NCBI GenBank assembly: GCA_027487795.1
Contig: JAIYCX010000004.1
Location: 1 to 59,751, forward strand
From: Pseudomonadota bacterium
GTDB taxonomy: Bacteria; Bdellovibrionota_C; UBA2361; SZUA-149; DAOLCO01
DNA length: 59,751 nucleotides
Direction: 5' to 3'
This document shows positions 33,121 to 42,504 of the stretch, piece by piece. The position numbers and the translations under genes were made by a program. Numbering within the stretch: the stretch's first letter is position 1; each line of letters begins with the position of its first letter. The notes under the pieces were generated by a model. That model was not told the origin of the DNA. It made no database searches and saw only the letters and a program-made list of their open reading frames with translations.

Positions 33121-34302
33121 TTATCTCTTTTTCGCCACCAACCGACCACAAGTCCTCTCTAAAAACTCCCCATAATGCTTATCCGCAAGCCCTAGAACAT
33201 CAGAACGATCTAATAACCAGAGATTTGCTTTTTTCTGTTGGGGTATTTGATTGACTATTAACTGAGTATGATCAAATCCGTATGACTGAATTAAGGACAT
33301 GACTTCTTCAGTTTTATTTTGTATTCCACGACTAAAAGTCATGTATTCCCACTTTGAGAAATCAAATTCTAATGGATCTTCTGATTCTTGAGCAAGTCGT
33401 TTGATGGTTTTTAGAGTACTGGTCATGCCAAACTCATCGTCTGGTAAAACACAAACTACTCTACTACTTAGTGCTAGAGCAGTTAATGTACTAACTCCCC
33501 ACATATTGCCGCAGTCTAAAACTAAAACTTCATAGTTATGAAGTAACTCTAGTATAATTTCTTCTAATCTATCATCAGTAGGTTCATTACTGTATTGCCC
33601 TAGGCCGTATCCTAGTACTCCTTCACTGTGTGAAGCCGCAGCTCCAAGGAAGGACATGCTGCCATTAGGAAGCTCAATATCTTCTACTATAGTACGAACA
33701 GAGTCTCTAGTAACTGGGGCTTTGGATTGAAATAAACTTCTTAGCTCTTTTCTAGCAGCTGGACCATAGACTGCCCATTGTGTGAGATCTTGCTTGATAA
33801 AATCAAAGTCACCTAGCAATGTTGAATATCCAAGGGAAGCAAACTGATTGCCAAGCGCTAGAGCAGTTGAAGTATTACCAACTCCTCCTCTTACATGTAC
33901 AAAACTAATTAAGGTCCCAGTATTTGAAGCGGATAATCCTAATTTTGCACTATCTAGATCTATTATGATTTGAGCACATTGTGGTATATCACCTAATGCA
34001 ACAACACGCACAGAGAACTTTCTTCTAAGCATTACTGCTTCTTCGACGTATTGTTCGCTAGGGACGACTAGAATAATTGGGACTTGTGGGAATATTCCAC
34101 GTACTCTGAAAAGAATATCTGAATAATCACTATCATCAAGAAAACTTAAAAATATTAAATCAGGAGATTCACTTGCAGCGTTCAGTAATGAACGACCAAG
34201 TAATGAGACTCCACGCAGCTCAGTCATTTTTACAGCTTGATCTATTCTTAAAACTAGATCTTCTCTGAAATCGTCGTCTTGTTCAATAACTAAAATTTTC
34301 AT
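33121..34302 (-). CDS. CpaE-like pilus assembly ATPase (MinD/ParA type)
   Basis: The 393-residue protein combines an atypical receiver-like N-terminal domain (~1-125, starting MKILVIEQDDDF) with a MinD/ParA-like ATPase. The P-loop reads RGGVGNTSTALALG near 138-151, a CpaE-type variant in which Arg replaces the first Lys of the deviant Walker A. A Walker-B-like VLVLDCGN follows later. CpaE proteins place Tad pili at the cell pole. It is two bases downstream of a response regulator and cotranscribed with a CpaF-like ATPase, which supports a Tad-type assignment. Pilin and channel genes are not in this window. Confidence 0.8.
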   Translation of the reverse strand: MKILVIEQDDDFREDLVLRIDQAVKMTELRGVSLLGRSLLNAASESPDLIFLSFLDDSDYSDILFRVRGIFPQVPIILVVPSEQYVEEAVMLRRKFSVRVVALGDIPQCAQIIIDLDSAKLGLSASNTGTLISFVHVRGGVGNTSTALALGNQFASLGYSTLLGDFDFIKQDLTQWAVYGPAARKELRSLFQSKAPVTRDSVRTIVEDIELPNGSMSFLGAAASHSEGVLGYGLGQYSNEPTDDRLEEIILELLHNYEVLVLDCGNMWGVSTLTALALSSRVVCVLPDDEFGMTSTLKTIKRLAQESEDPLEFDFSKWEYMTFSRGIQNKTEEVMSLIQSYGFDHTQLIVNQIPQQKKANLWLLDRSDVLGLADKHYGEFLERTCGRLVAKKR

Positions 34303-34303
34303 T

Positions 34304-34690
34304 CTAATTCTCTAGCGATTTAATACAATCAGATAAGTCCGTTACCTTAAATGGCTTAGTAATATAAGCATCGGCTCCTTGCATTAAAGCAAAATCTTTT
34401 GCGCTCGCATCTGATTCAGCACTAATAACGATTATCTTTAAATCTGGTTTTGAGCTTTTTAATTCGGAGCAAACCTGGAAGCCATCAGCTACGGTATTTC
34501 CTTCCTCATCAAGTAGCATAAGATCCAATAGTACTATGTCTATATTATCTTTATTAATAAGCGGTGACATTGCATTATGAAAAGACTCTATCAAATAAGG
34601 CTTATGTCCTAACTCTTTAACTATATTTCCAATCACTGCTCTCTGTACTGGAGAATCTTCAATTACTAATATATTTAAGGCTGTTGACAT
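34304..34690 (-). CDS. Single-domain response regulator
   Basis: A 128-residue CheY-like receiver without an output domain. Phospho-acceptor Asp is in IVLLDLMLLDEEG (~55), the N-terminal acidic residues in VIEDSPVQR, the conserved switch residue in VISAESDAS and Lys near 112 in YITKPFKVTD. It sits between a CpaF-like and a CpaE-like gene with gaps of four and one bases, so it probably signals to Tad pilus assembly or placement. The partner kinase is not nearby. Confidence 0.9.
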   Translation of the reverse strand: MSTALNILVIEDSPVQRAVIGNIVKELGHKPYLIESFHNAMSPLINKDNIDIVLLDLMLLDEEGNTVADGFQVCSELKSSKPDLKIIVISAESDASAKDFALMQGADAYITKPFKVTDLSDCIKSLEN

Positions 34691-34694
34691 GACT

Positions 34695-36116
34695 TTAAAT
34701 TAAAGCTGTTTTTAGTTTACTGCTATTATAATTAAATATTCCGTCCTCAGAGCTTAATCCAGTAGATTCCCAATCAATAGAACTATCTAAATTTATAGCT
34801 CTAAGAATTGGCAAAGTCTTTACTTCTTGTTTACCTGGGATAACCTCAAAAATTGTTTTAATATAATTATTATTTATACCCTTATTTAACTCTATTATGA
34901 AATGAAAAATTGCTGGAAATTTATTTAAATTATCCTCATTCAGTGCACAGCTGTCTGTACATAGAGAAGATATAGTAGGCTGAATATCAACTCCCCTTAC
35001 AGAAGCTAGTATTGGAAGTTTATACTTTAACTTAATCTCAGATAATAAAGATAATATTTGATAGTTAATTTCATCGATAATTATCACTCCAACTCCTGAT
35101 TGTATTATCAACTCTTCTAAAAAATCTCTCGAAATACTTTTTGAAGTTTCGCCCTTATCTAAAAGTAGTGACCTATCAATAAAAACTGCATGTGGATGAG
35201 ATTTTTTTAATGTGTCCCCTACTCCAATGATTAATGGAGAAATATTTAGTGGTAGCGAAGATATCGTAGCAGATAGTAGCTGAGTTTTACCATAATTGCT
35301 TCCACCAGTTATTAGCAGTCCTGAACCTTTAATAGATAAAAGCTTAGTTATACTTCTAGATATTTGAGGACTTAAAAACTTTTTTCTTATTAAATCTAAC
35401 ATTACAGAGCTCTTCTGTGAGGCTCTAACTATTGATATTTCGTTCTCACTAATGTTATTTAATAAAATTGCAAATTCGTGTTGGTCTCTTGTAATTATAT
35501 TGTAATTACTTTCAGATTCCTGAATCATAAGATTAAGAACTTGAACTAATAACTTAGCTTCCTCTATTGAAACAAACCACTTTGGAGAGGTCATAACATC
35601 TAGTCTGGTAAAGACTCTGGGATATAATTTATTGGAAATAACAACTTTCACTATTTCCTTATCTTTGAATATCTCAAAAATAGGTTCTAAATTAACTATA
35701 AGAGATGTTAATCTAGAGACAATGATTCTTCTTACTTCTCTACTGAATTTATTAGAACTAAATTTATCAGAAGTTCTTAGAAAACTTTCCTCTTTCAAAG
35801 CTGATCTTACTTCTTTACTAATCATTTCTCGTAGAGATAAATTGGGTGAAAACTTACTTGAAGAAATTCTGATTAGTACTAACTCCGTAATTCTGCTGTA
35901 GTATTCTAAAAGTTTTTGATGTTTTTTAAATTTTAGTTCATATCTAGTAGACCAGTTTTGATTAACTTGTGAAGTCTCAAGGACTCTTTTATTTAAGACT
36001 TCTAACTCTACTTTATTACTTTCTTCACCATTTAAAATTATAACTCTAGTATTGGACTCTTTTGCTTTAGAGAACGTTATCGGTTTAAGTTTTTTTCGAA
36101 GAGCTTGTTTATTCAA
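34695..36116 (-). CDS. CpaF/TadA-like secretion ATPase, divergent
   Basis: A 473-residue protein. The C-terminal half has a P-loop GGSNYGKTQLLS and a Walker-B-like GVGVIIIDEINYQ, with LPILASVRG after it, matching the layout of CpaF-type hexameric ATPases. Other usual motifs (Asp and His boxes) are hard to find. The N-terminal ~200 residues contain a conserved VLIRISSSKFSPNLSLREMI stretch and an EAKLLVQVLN region like the CpaF N-terminal domain. It leads a three-gene unit with a receiver and a CpaE-like protein. A degenerate or specialised member is likely. A non-pilus role is possible. Confidence 0.65.
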   Translation of the reverse strand: MNKQALRKKLKPITFSKAKESNTRVIILNGEESNKVELEVLNKRVLETSQVNQNWSTRYELKFKKHQKLLEYYSRITELVLIRISSSKFSPNLSLREMISKEVRSALKEESFLRTSDKFSSNKFSREVRRIIVSRLTSLIVNLEPIFEIFKDKEIVKVVISNKLYPRVFTRLDVMTSPKWFVSIEEAKLLVQVLNLMIQESESNYNIITRDQHEFAILLNNISENEISIVRASQKSSVMLDLIRKKFLSPQISRSITKLLSIKGSGLLITGGSNYGKTQLLSATISSLPLNISPLIIGVGDTLKKSHPHAVFIDRSLLLDKGETSKSISRDFLEELIIQSGVGVIIIDEINYQILSLLSEIKLKYKLPILASVRGVDIQPTISSLCTDSCALNEDNLNKFPAIFHFIIELNKGINNNYIKTIFEVIPGKQEVKTLPILRAINLDSSIDWESTGLSSEDGIFNYNSSKLKTALI

Positions 36117-36274
36117 AACGGATAATTTTCCAAACCAATAATTTCTGAGTATTTATAATTACTTCACCTAAAGCTAACTCTACTGTTATCGACAGAATAA
36201 CTATGTTAGTTTAGGTTAAATATTAGTAAAACAGATACCGACTAGTTTCTATAACATATAAAAATCAAGGGGTT

Positions 36275-36847
36275 ATGAAGGACGAGCTAGAACAAAAATT
36301 AGAAGACATAGAGAAAAAGGATCTGACAGAAACTAAAATGATCCAGTTTCCGGGGAAGAAATCGAGTAGTTCAACCAATACTAGCAAAAATACTAATATT
36401 AGCTTTACTGATAATTTAGATGTTAATTTAAGTGAGCTAACAAAATCTAAAATTAAATGTTTTGAAGAATGGATGGCGGGAGATCATGCACTAGTGCATC
36501 TCGACTCCAGCCGTGAATCAGTAATAGTACCCTCACATTTAAAAAACAATCCTGCTCTAACATTAAAACTTAGTTATTTATTTAATGGAAAAACGACCTT
36601 CAACGAAAATGATATTTCGGCACATCTTAAATTTTCCGGAAACTACTTTGAATGTATAATTCCATGGGATTCACTCTGGGGAATGTCATCTGAGAATGGC
36701 GAGCAAAAAATATGGAAAGATAGTTTCCCACTTGAACAATTAATTGAAGAGAAAGTAGCAGCTAGTACCAAGCTTGATACTAATACTGAGACTTTAGAAA
36801 ATCCACCACAAGTAAAAAAAGCTCCTACCTTAACTAGAGTAAAGTAA
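36275..36847 (+). CDS. SspB-like ClpXP adaptor
   Basis: The 190-residue protein starts with a charged Ser/Asn-rich tail (~1-50) and has an SspB-like core at ~60-155: HALVHLDSSRESVIVPSHL, LSYLFNG, then ISAHLKFSGNYFECIIPWDS and LWGMSSENGEQKIW. This follows the order of deltaproteobacterial SspB proteins, which bring ssrA-tagged proteins to ClpXP. A short hydrophobic motif for binding ClpX would lie at the C-terminus (APTLTRVK). Divergence is considerable, so assignment is moderate. It is followed by a VanZ-like gene after one base. Confidence 0.6.
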   Translation: MKDELEQKLEDIEKKDLTETKMIQFPGKKSSSSTNTSKNTNISFTDNLDVNLSELTKSKIKCFEEWMAGDHALVHLDSSRESVIVPSHLKNNPALTLKLSYLFNGKTTFNENDISAHLKFSGNYFECIIPWDSLWGMSSENGEQKIWKDSFPLEQLIEEKVAASTKLDTNTETLENPPQVKKAPTLTRVK

Positions 36848-36848
36848 T

Positions 36849-37820
36849 TTGAAATATCAAATATCTAAAAGTAAAATTTTAATTAGCTTCTCAAGTATTA
36901 TTTTATTTTTCTTACTTTTTCCTTTTCCTAAGTTTAAAAATAACTTTATTTGGGAAGCTGTCACTGATTCCCTTCATATCCCTGTGTTTTTCACTGTTTT
37001 TATCTTTATTTATTTAACAAGCTCTACACTTCCAAATAAACTTATATCTATATTTTCATCTAAAAATATTAATATAAAATCAAGTATACTTATCTTCACC
37101 ATTTCTATTTCAATATTAATTGAAATAATTCAGCCGATTTTCCAGAGAAGCTTTAGTGTAAAAGATATTATTTCAAATTCTCTAGGTGCTATTCTTGCTT
37201 ACCTTGTAATTACTTTAACCACTGAAAAAAAAGAAAATTTTAAAAATATTTCACTACTAGCTTTGCTACTATGCACTAGTTCTTTATTTGTTGGACTACC
37301 TATAAGAGAAGCATTTCAGGTTTTAGAAGATAGAAAAGTTAGTATGCCCATATTATATAATCCATTAACTAGATTAAAATTAATCGCTAGTGGACTGCAT
37401 GGCGCTAAGATTAAATACATTGAGTATGTACTCTCAAATAAACCTGCACTGAACTATACTCAAGTTATACCATCAGAGAGAAACTGGAGCGGAGTTGAAA
37501 TAGAACTTGGAGAATCTGATTGGACTGTAAATACTCCTAGTTTTCTAGATATAGAATTAAAAAATTTAAACTCTATAGATATAACACTAGGGCTTAGAAT
37601 AGATGACGACGAAGATTCAAGTGCTTTTGACTCAAGATTTAATAAAAATATTATACTTACAAGTAATGAAAGTAAGGTAATCAGTATTCCATTATCTGAA
37701 ATTATTGATAATGTAACAGCTAGAAAATTTAATATTCAAGCGGTGACTAGAATTTTAATTTTTACCCTGCCAGGGGAGCCTAGCGGAGCTTTCGGACTTG
37801 GGGCGGTTTATTTAAGATAA
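36849..37820 (+). CDS. VanZ-like membrane protein with extra C-terminal domain
   Basis: A 323-residue protein starting at TTG 36849, one base past the previous stop. The N-terminal ~135 residues form four membrane helices with VanZ-like motifs, DSLHIPVFFTVF and ILIEIIQPIFQRSFSVKDII. A fifth helix is near 135-155. The C-terminal ~165 residues form a soluble, beta-rich domain that I do not recognise and which is not in ordinary VanZ. Role is unknown; VanZ-type proteins affect lipid or glycopeptide sensitivity. Confidence 0.7.
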   Translation: MKYQISKSKILISFSSIILFFLLFPFPKFKNNFIWEAVTDSLHIPVFFTVFIFIYLTSSTLPNKLISIFSSKNINIKSSILIFTISISILIEIIQPIFQRSFSVKDIISNSLGAILAYLVITLTTEKKENFKNISLLALLLCTSSLFVGLPIREAFQVLEDRKVSMPILYNPLTRLKLIASGLHGAKIKYIEYVLSNKPALNYTQVIPSERNWSGVEIELGESDWTVNTPSFLDIELKNLNSIDITLGLRIDDDEDSSAFDSRFNKNIILTSNESKVISIPLSEIIDNVTARKFNIQAVTRILIFTLPGEPSGAFGLGAVYLR

Positions 37821-37840
37821 AAAGTATTTTAAAATGATTT

Positions 37841-38857
37841 ATGTTTGACACTCTAGATGAGAATATAATTGGACATAATACACAAAGAAAATTTCTTTTT
37901 CGCCAACTTCAAGAACATAGACTTCCACACGCGCTAATTTTCTCAGGACCAAGATCAATTGGTAAAAGCTTAGTAGCCCTAGAACTTGCTAAAAATTTCT
38001 TTATTTCTAACCTTAAGCATAAACAAAGTAGCATAACTAATATCGATGAAACTTATATTAATAATATGGTTTCAAGTTTATCTTATCCTGATTTGTATTA
38101 TATAAAGCCAGAACTAGGTAAGAAAGTTATCTCCATTGAACAATCTAGGGGGATAATTGAAAGACTTAGCCTGAATACTTACTACGGGCTAGGTGCTGTT
38201 ATTATTATTGAAGGTGGAGAAAACTTTAGTATAGGGGCTGCAAATGCATTACTTAAATCGCTAGAGGAGCCTGAAGCAAATAGGTTGTTCATTATTACGA
38301 CTAATAACATTCAAACTCTCCTACCTACTATCAGATCTAGATGTCAAAATATCGTTTTTGGGAAGCTCACAGAAGAAAATATTTCAGAAGTACTTTCTAA
38401 AAAAGCGGGGTTTGATAAAGAATTTATTAATAACTACTCTAGTTTTTTTTCTCTTGAGGGTTCACTTAGTATACTAAAAAATCACGATTCAGAAAAATCT
38501 GAAGAAGAGGCAAAAGTTGAAATCATAAACAAAGAAAAACTAATTGTAAAAGTTAAGGAAATAGAAAATTTTGCTTCTCAAATTAGAAATTGCTTTAAAG
38601 ATATCCCAACAGATAAACACTTTTCAGAGATTGTAAATATCTTTACTAAAATTGAAAAAGAAGAGCTTCCGGAAATAAGCAAAAATATTGGTATTGATCT
38701 GGTAGTCAAAGAACTAAGAAAGTTTGCACTTAGTAATAATAATCAAGCTGATAGAAATAATGCCTGGAATTATCTTGATAAGTTAATACAAAGTAAAAAA
38801 GAAATACAAAGTAGAAATTTAAATATTAGCCTTCAAGGGCCTGCGGCGTTTATTTAA
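37841..38857 (+). CDS. holB: DNA polymerase III delta' subunit
   Basis: The 338-residue AAA+ clamp-loader subunit has a Walker A-like SGPRSIGKSLVALELAKNFF near 33-52 and the delta'-type IEGGENFSIGAANALLKSLE with EEPEANRLFIITT. SRC is in LLPTIRSRCQNIVF. The C-terminal ~110 residues are the usual divergent collar domain. A Walker A of this form suggests it may bind ATP, or be a remnant as in delta'. Together with holA at 19508, it supplies most of the clamp loader. ATG 37841 has no strong ribosome site. Confidence 0.9.
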   Translation: MFDTLDENIIGHNTQRKFLFRQLQEHRLPHALIFSGPRSIGKSLVALELAKNFFISNLKHKQSSITNIDETYINNMVSSLSYPDLYYIKPELGKKVISIEQSRGIIERLSLNTYYGLGAVIIIEGGENFSIGAANALLKSLEEPEANRLFIITTNNIQTLLPTIRSRCQNIVFGKLTEENISEVLSKKAGFDKEFINNYSSFFSLEGSLSILKNHDSEKSEEEAKVEIINKEKLIVKVKEIENFASQIRNCFKDIPTDKHFSEIVNIFTKIEKEELPEISKNIGIDLVVKELRKFALSNNNQADRNNAWNYLDKLIQSKKEIQSRNLNISLQGPAAFI

Positions 38858-38863
38858 GATTTT

Positions 38864-40024
38864 TTAATGTGGGATATGAGCTAGTGCTTCTTCAATAAAG
38901 CCACTGCCGACACTTGATAAATCAGAAACACCAATATTAACTATTATTATATCTCTATCTAAAATATCATCCCACTTAAGACTTGCTCTTCTCAAAGTAT
39001 GAAACTTTGTACTCTTGGGAGTCTTAAATTGTTTAAAATAAAAGTAATAAGATAGATTTTCATAACGCTGCCAGTCTTTAAGATGCTTATATAAAGCTAT
39101 TAAATAACTAGTACCAACTAATAGTACCTTAGGATTTTGGAAATTAGGATCTCGCAATGGTCTCTCTACATATGGAGTTGGTTCATGTAGAACTGTTGGA
39201 TCAAAAAGATTTACCATGTCTAAAAGGTCAGTATCTTTAGACTTCGGTCCTTCACTAATGGTGTAATTATTACAATCAAAATTACCTAAGTTTGGTAATT
39301 TTAAGTTTTGAAGTTTTGTACTAATTTCATGTAAAGCTAAACAAGAAGCTACATCATTCCAGTGAGAAGCAGTTCTTGCAAAAAATCTAAATGGATATTT
39401 ATCTTTTTTATTTATTAGTAACTCAGCAGAGTCTACATAATAAATACCCATTTGATCTAATTGTTTTTTAAAATGATCATATCTACTTTCTCTAGTATTT
39501 TTTGTAGGGTCATTGTAAGGATCAGGTAGTAGCTCAGGATAAAGATGAATCAAATTCGGTGTTATTAAAAGTATAAAACTCTTACCTCTTTTACTTTGAT
39601 AATCTTGTATTTTTTTAAACTTAATTAATTGCTGTTCTAACTTGGAAGAATATACTTTTCTGTGATTAAACTCTCCAAGATGAGCATCTTGTATTAAATA
39701 TTTTTCTTTACCAAGAAAAACTGAGCCATTCTGGTAAATTCCAACTTGTGAGAATAAACTTAACATTAATTGACTTCCCACACTGAGTAAAGGTCTCCAA
39801 AGACCAGAGTTTAATTTTGCTCTTTCTGTGACTCTTTTTTGCCATTTGCCATTTAAAAAACTTTTGATAGTAATCGAGTGATACTGCTTTGCAGGAGGTA
39901 CTCCATGTGGAGTCGCCTCTTTATACATAGGCCTTAGATCTTGTATAATAGGAAATGAGAAGAAAAGTAATATCAAAGTTACAATACTAAGCTTTAGGTA
40001 TTTATTTTCTATTTTAGTTTGCAT
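38864..40024 (-). CDS. AlgJ/AlgX-like SGNH protein for glycan acetylation
   Basis: A 386-residue protein with one N-terminal membrane helix (~10-30) and a periplasmic SGNH-like domain of the AlgJ/AlgX family. Core segments are SVFLGKEKYLI, LLITPNLIHLYPE, a His block ASHWNDVASCLALHEI near 220 and the nucleophile-like LLVGTSYLI near 300. In AlgX-type enzymes the His block reads D-x-H-W. Here Ala or Ser replaces that Asp, so activity is uncertain. It follows the MBOAT gene by 11 bases, the usual pairing for O-acetylation of an exported polysaccharide or peptidoglycan. Confidence 0.72.
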   Translation of the reverse strand: MQTKIENKYLKLSIVTLILLFFSFPIIQDLRPMYKEATPHGVPPAKQYHSITIKSFLNGKWQKRVTERAKLNSGLWRPLLSVGSQLMLSLFSQVGIYQNGSVFLGKEKYLIQDAHLGEFNHRKVYSSKLEQQLIKFKKIQDYQSKRGKSFILLITPNLIHLYPELLPDPYNDPTKNTRESRYDHFKKQLDQMGIYYVDSAELLINKKDKYPFRFFARTASHWNDVASCLALHEISTKLQNLKLPNLGNFDCNNYTISEGPKSKDTDLLDMVNLFDPTVLHEPTPYVERPLRDPNFQNPKVLLVGTSYLIALYKHLKDWQRYENLSYYFYFKQFKTPKSTKFHTLRRASLKWDDILDRDIIIVNIGVSDLSSVGSGFIEEALAHIPH

Positions 40025-40035
40025 TCGTTAGCTCA

Positions 40036-41493
40036 TTAAAATTGGAAATAAATAAAAGGTGAAAAATTAGTACTAGCTAATAATACTGAAGAAAGAAAAA
40101 GTAGTACCAGCATATATACTCCTCTAACTAATACTAAATTTCTTGAATACCGAATATTATCCTTACGGTTCAGACTATTTATATATGATTGAATAATTTG
40201 ACTACCAGGTAAAACCTTCCACAATGCAATCACATATGAAAGCACTATCATGAATATTTCATAATTTGTTGTTATCGCTCCTAGTATTTGAAAGTCACTT
40301 GGACTGGATATGTGAAATAAAGATTTATAGTAGTAAACTGAATGAGCTATAGTATCTGCTCTAAAGAGAACTCTACTAAGAGTAACAAAAAGAAGAGTAA
40401 TAAATACTTGCACTAGGACTGGGAGTCTTTCTGTAAGCTTCAGTAGAAAAAGTTTATCTAAAGTTAAAAATATCCCGTGATAAACTCCCCATAATATAAA
40501 AGTCCACTCTGCACCGTGCCACATGCCAGAAAAGATAAATACTATCCAGAGATTTGCAAACTGTCTGAGGGTCCCTAATTTATTTCCGCCTAATGGAATA
40601 TAAATATACTCTCTCATCCACTTGCCAAGAGAAATATGCCACCTTCTCCAAAAATCAGTAAAATTTCTTGCAAGATAAGGATCGTTAAAATTCTCTGGAA
40701 ATTTAAATCCAAAAATTCTAGCTAAACCAATAGCCATATCGGAATATCCAGAAAAATCGAAATATATCTGAGAGGTATATGCAATAATACCTAGCCAAGC
40801 CAAACTTGGTGATAAGGTTTCAGGTGGTAGTTTAAATACTTGATCTGCAGTGTGGCCTACGACATCAGCTATTAAAACCTTTTTTGCGAGTCCGATTATA
40901 AATTTATATAGCCCCTCAAATAAATTATCTAAGGAGAACTTCCTATCTGATAATTGATCTGCGATTTCATGATAACGAATTATTGGCCCAGCTATTAACT
41001 GAGGGAAAAATAAAATATATAAGGCATAATGAAGTGGATTTTTTAGAGCTCCAGAAGTACCTCGGTAAACGTCGACAACGTAGCTTATTTTATGAAATGT
41101 AAAAAAAGAAATTCCAAGAGGGAGCACTACTTTAGTCCAAGCTATCGGTTGATAACCAAAGTAACTAATAAGTCTTGAAACTTCGAAAATAAAAAAATTA
41201 GAATACTTACAGTAAGCAAATACTAGGCTGCTAATTAATATAGATAATATTAGAGTATTTTTAGCAGCTTTAAGTGAATTCGCTGCTTTATACTTTTCTA
41301 TTAAGATTCCGAAGAAAAAATCTAGCGCGCATAATCCAAGTAAAATAGGAGTAAAGCTGGGTTCTCCAAAGGCAAAGAAAGCAATGCTAGCGAAAACTAA
41401 AAAGGCATTTTTAAAGCGCTTGGGGAGTAGAAAATATCCGAGTAAAACGAGTGGAAAGAAGTAGAATAAAAAAATAAAGGAACTAAATACCAT
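40036..41493 (-). CDS. MBOAT acyltransferase (AlgI-like)
   Basis: A 485-residue polytopic membrane protein with ~11 helices. Family motifs are LPLGISFFTFHKISYVVDVY, LIAGPIIRYHEI, NFTDFWRRWHISLGKWMREY and the catalytic-His segment GMWHGAEWTFILWG. AlgI-type MBOATs move acetyl groups across the membrane to a periplasmic acetyltransferase. The next gene encodes such a partner (AlgJ/AlgX-like). It begins six bases after the purQ stop on the same strand, so it may be transcribed at the end of the purine operon. Confidence 0.93.
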   Translation of the reverse strand: MVFSSFIFLFYFFPLVLLGYFLLPKRFKNAFLVFASIAFFAFGEPSFTPILLGLCALDFFFGILIEKYKAANSLKAAKNTLILSILISSLVFAYCKYSNFFIFEVSRLISYFGYQPIAWTKVVLPLGISFFTFHKISYVVDVYRGTSGALKNPLHYALYILFFPQLIAGPIIRYHEIADQLSDRKFSLDNLFEGLYKFIIGLAKKVLIADVVGHTADQVFKLPPETLSPSLAWLGIIAYTSQIYFDFSGYSDMAIGLARIFGFKFPENFNDPYLARNFTDFWRRWHISLGKWMREYIYIPLGGNKLGTLRQFANLWIVFIFSGMWHGAEWTFILWGVYHGIFLTLDKLFLLKLTERLPVLVQVFITLLFVTLSRVLFRADTIAHSVYYYKSLFHISSPSDFQILGAITTNYEIFMIVLSYVIALWKVLPGSQIIQSYINSLNRKDNIRYSRNLVLVRGVYMLVLLFLSSVLLASTNFSPFIYFQF

Positions 41494-41499
41494 TCTTAA

Positions 41500-42210
41500 C
41501 TAAGTGCCTTTAAGATTTTTTAGTATTCCTGAAAAAAATGTCTCTCCATATGATTGTCCTTGCACAGATGAATCACCCTCAGCTAAAAAAGCTCTCTCTG
41601 GATGCGCCATTATACCCAGTACATTTTTATTTCTACTTAGTACTCCCGCTATACATCCAACACTTCCATTAAAAGGTCTATCTAAATGAACTTCTGCTTC
41701 AAAATCGGAATAGCGATATGCCACACGACCATTCTCTTCCATGTCGCGAAGTGATCTCGCATCTAGAAAATATCTTCCAAAGTAACAGCTAAGGGGCAGT
41801 CTTAAAATTTGTTCTTCTTCTAAATGCTTGGTCCAAATACTTGTTCGATCATCAGGAATCATGAAAGCATCTATATTTAAAAAATCAGATGATAAATTAG
41901 GTAGTAACACTCCAGGAAGTACTTCTATTTCACAAAGAATTTGAAAACCATTTCCGATACCAATAACTGGGCGACCTTCATTTGCGTATTTTCTTATTGC
42001 CGAAATTACTGGTGAAACTTTTGCTAAAGCTCCAGGTCTTAAATAATCTCCAAAAGATGAACCACCTGGAATAACTAGAATATCAGCATCTTTAATGAAT
42101 TCCTGTTGATGCCAGATTACTGAGACTTCACAGCCTAAATGAAGTTCAAATGCAAACTTAGCATCGTCAACGCCTGAGGAACCTGGAAATTCTATAATTG
42201 CTACTTTCAT
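41500..42210 (-). CDS. purQ: Phosphoribosylformylglycinamidine synthase, PurQ subunit, lacking the nucleophile Cys
   Basis: PurQ frees ammonia from glutamine for PurL in purine synthesis. The 236 residues match well: VIPGGSSFGDYLRPGA, PVIGIGNGFQILCE and VLGIMAHPERAF. In active PurQ the motif is GxCNGFQ. Here residue 86 is Gly (codon GGA, plus-strand 41953-41955), so the catalytic cysteine is missing while the His-Pro-Glu pair remains. PGSNCD at the N-terminus also reads PGSSGVDD. It lies in the pur operon, 34 bases after purS. Either glutaminase activity is lost and free ammonia is used, or a substitute nucleophile or paralogue exists. Confidence 0.93.
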   Translation of the reverse strand: MKVAIIEFPGSSGVDDAKFAFELHLGCEVSVIWHQQEFIKDADILVIPGGSSFGDYLRPGALAKVSPVISAIRKYANEGRPVIGIGNGFQILCEIEVLPGVLLPNLSSDFLNIDAFMIPDDRTSIWTKHLEEEQILRLPLSCYFGRYFLDARSLRDMEENGRVAYRYSDFEAEVHLDRPFNGSVGCIAGVLSRNKNVLGIMAHPERAFLAEGDSSVQGQSYGETFFSGILKNLKGT

Positions 42211-42244
42211 TTTGACTGCCCCTGCTCAAAGATAAATGAGTACC

Positions 42245-42502
42245 TTATGGCTTCTTTTCTATTACCTCATGAATAATTTCGTAATCTTCTATCAATGAGT
42301 TAGCAAGTAATCTATGGCACATTTCCTGTACTCTTTCTTTTTGCTTTTCTCTGTCCCCAGTATCCATATTTAGCTCAATGTACTTTCCGACCATAGCAGA
42401 TTTAACTTCATTAAATCCTAGATGATTTAACTGTTCTGTTAATGCTCTACCTGCTGGGTCTAATACATCTTCTTTTAAGCGAACTAGTACTTTAGATATC
42501 AT
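42245..42502 (-). CDS. purS: Phosphoribosylformylglycinamidine synthase, PurS subunit
   Basis: An 85-residue PurS with the full pattern: SKVLVRLKEDVLDPAGRALT and LGFNEVKSAMVGKYIELNM, ending in the typical Ala-Asn-Ser-Leu-Ile-Glu-Asp-Tyr helix. PurS links PurQ to PurL in the three-part enzyme. It begins two bases after the purB stop, and purQ follows after 34. The PurL subunit is not in this window. Confidence 0.95.
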   Translation of the reverse strand: MISKVLVRLKEDVLDPAGRALTEQLNHLGFNEVKSAMVGKYIELNMDTGDREKQKERVQEMCHRLLANSLIEDYEIIHEVIEKKP

Positions 42503-42504
42503 TC

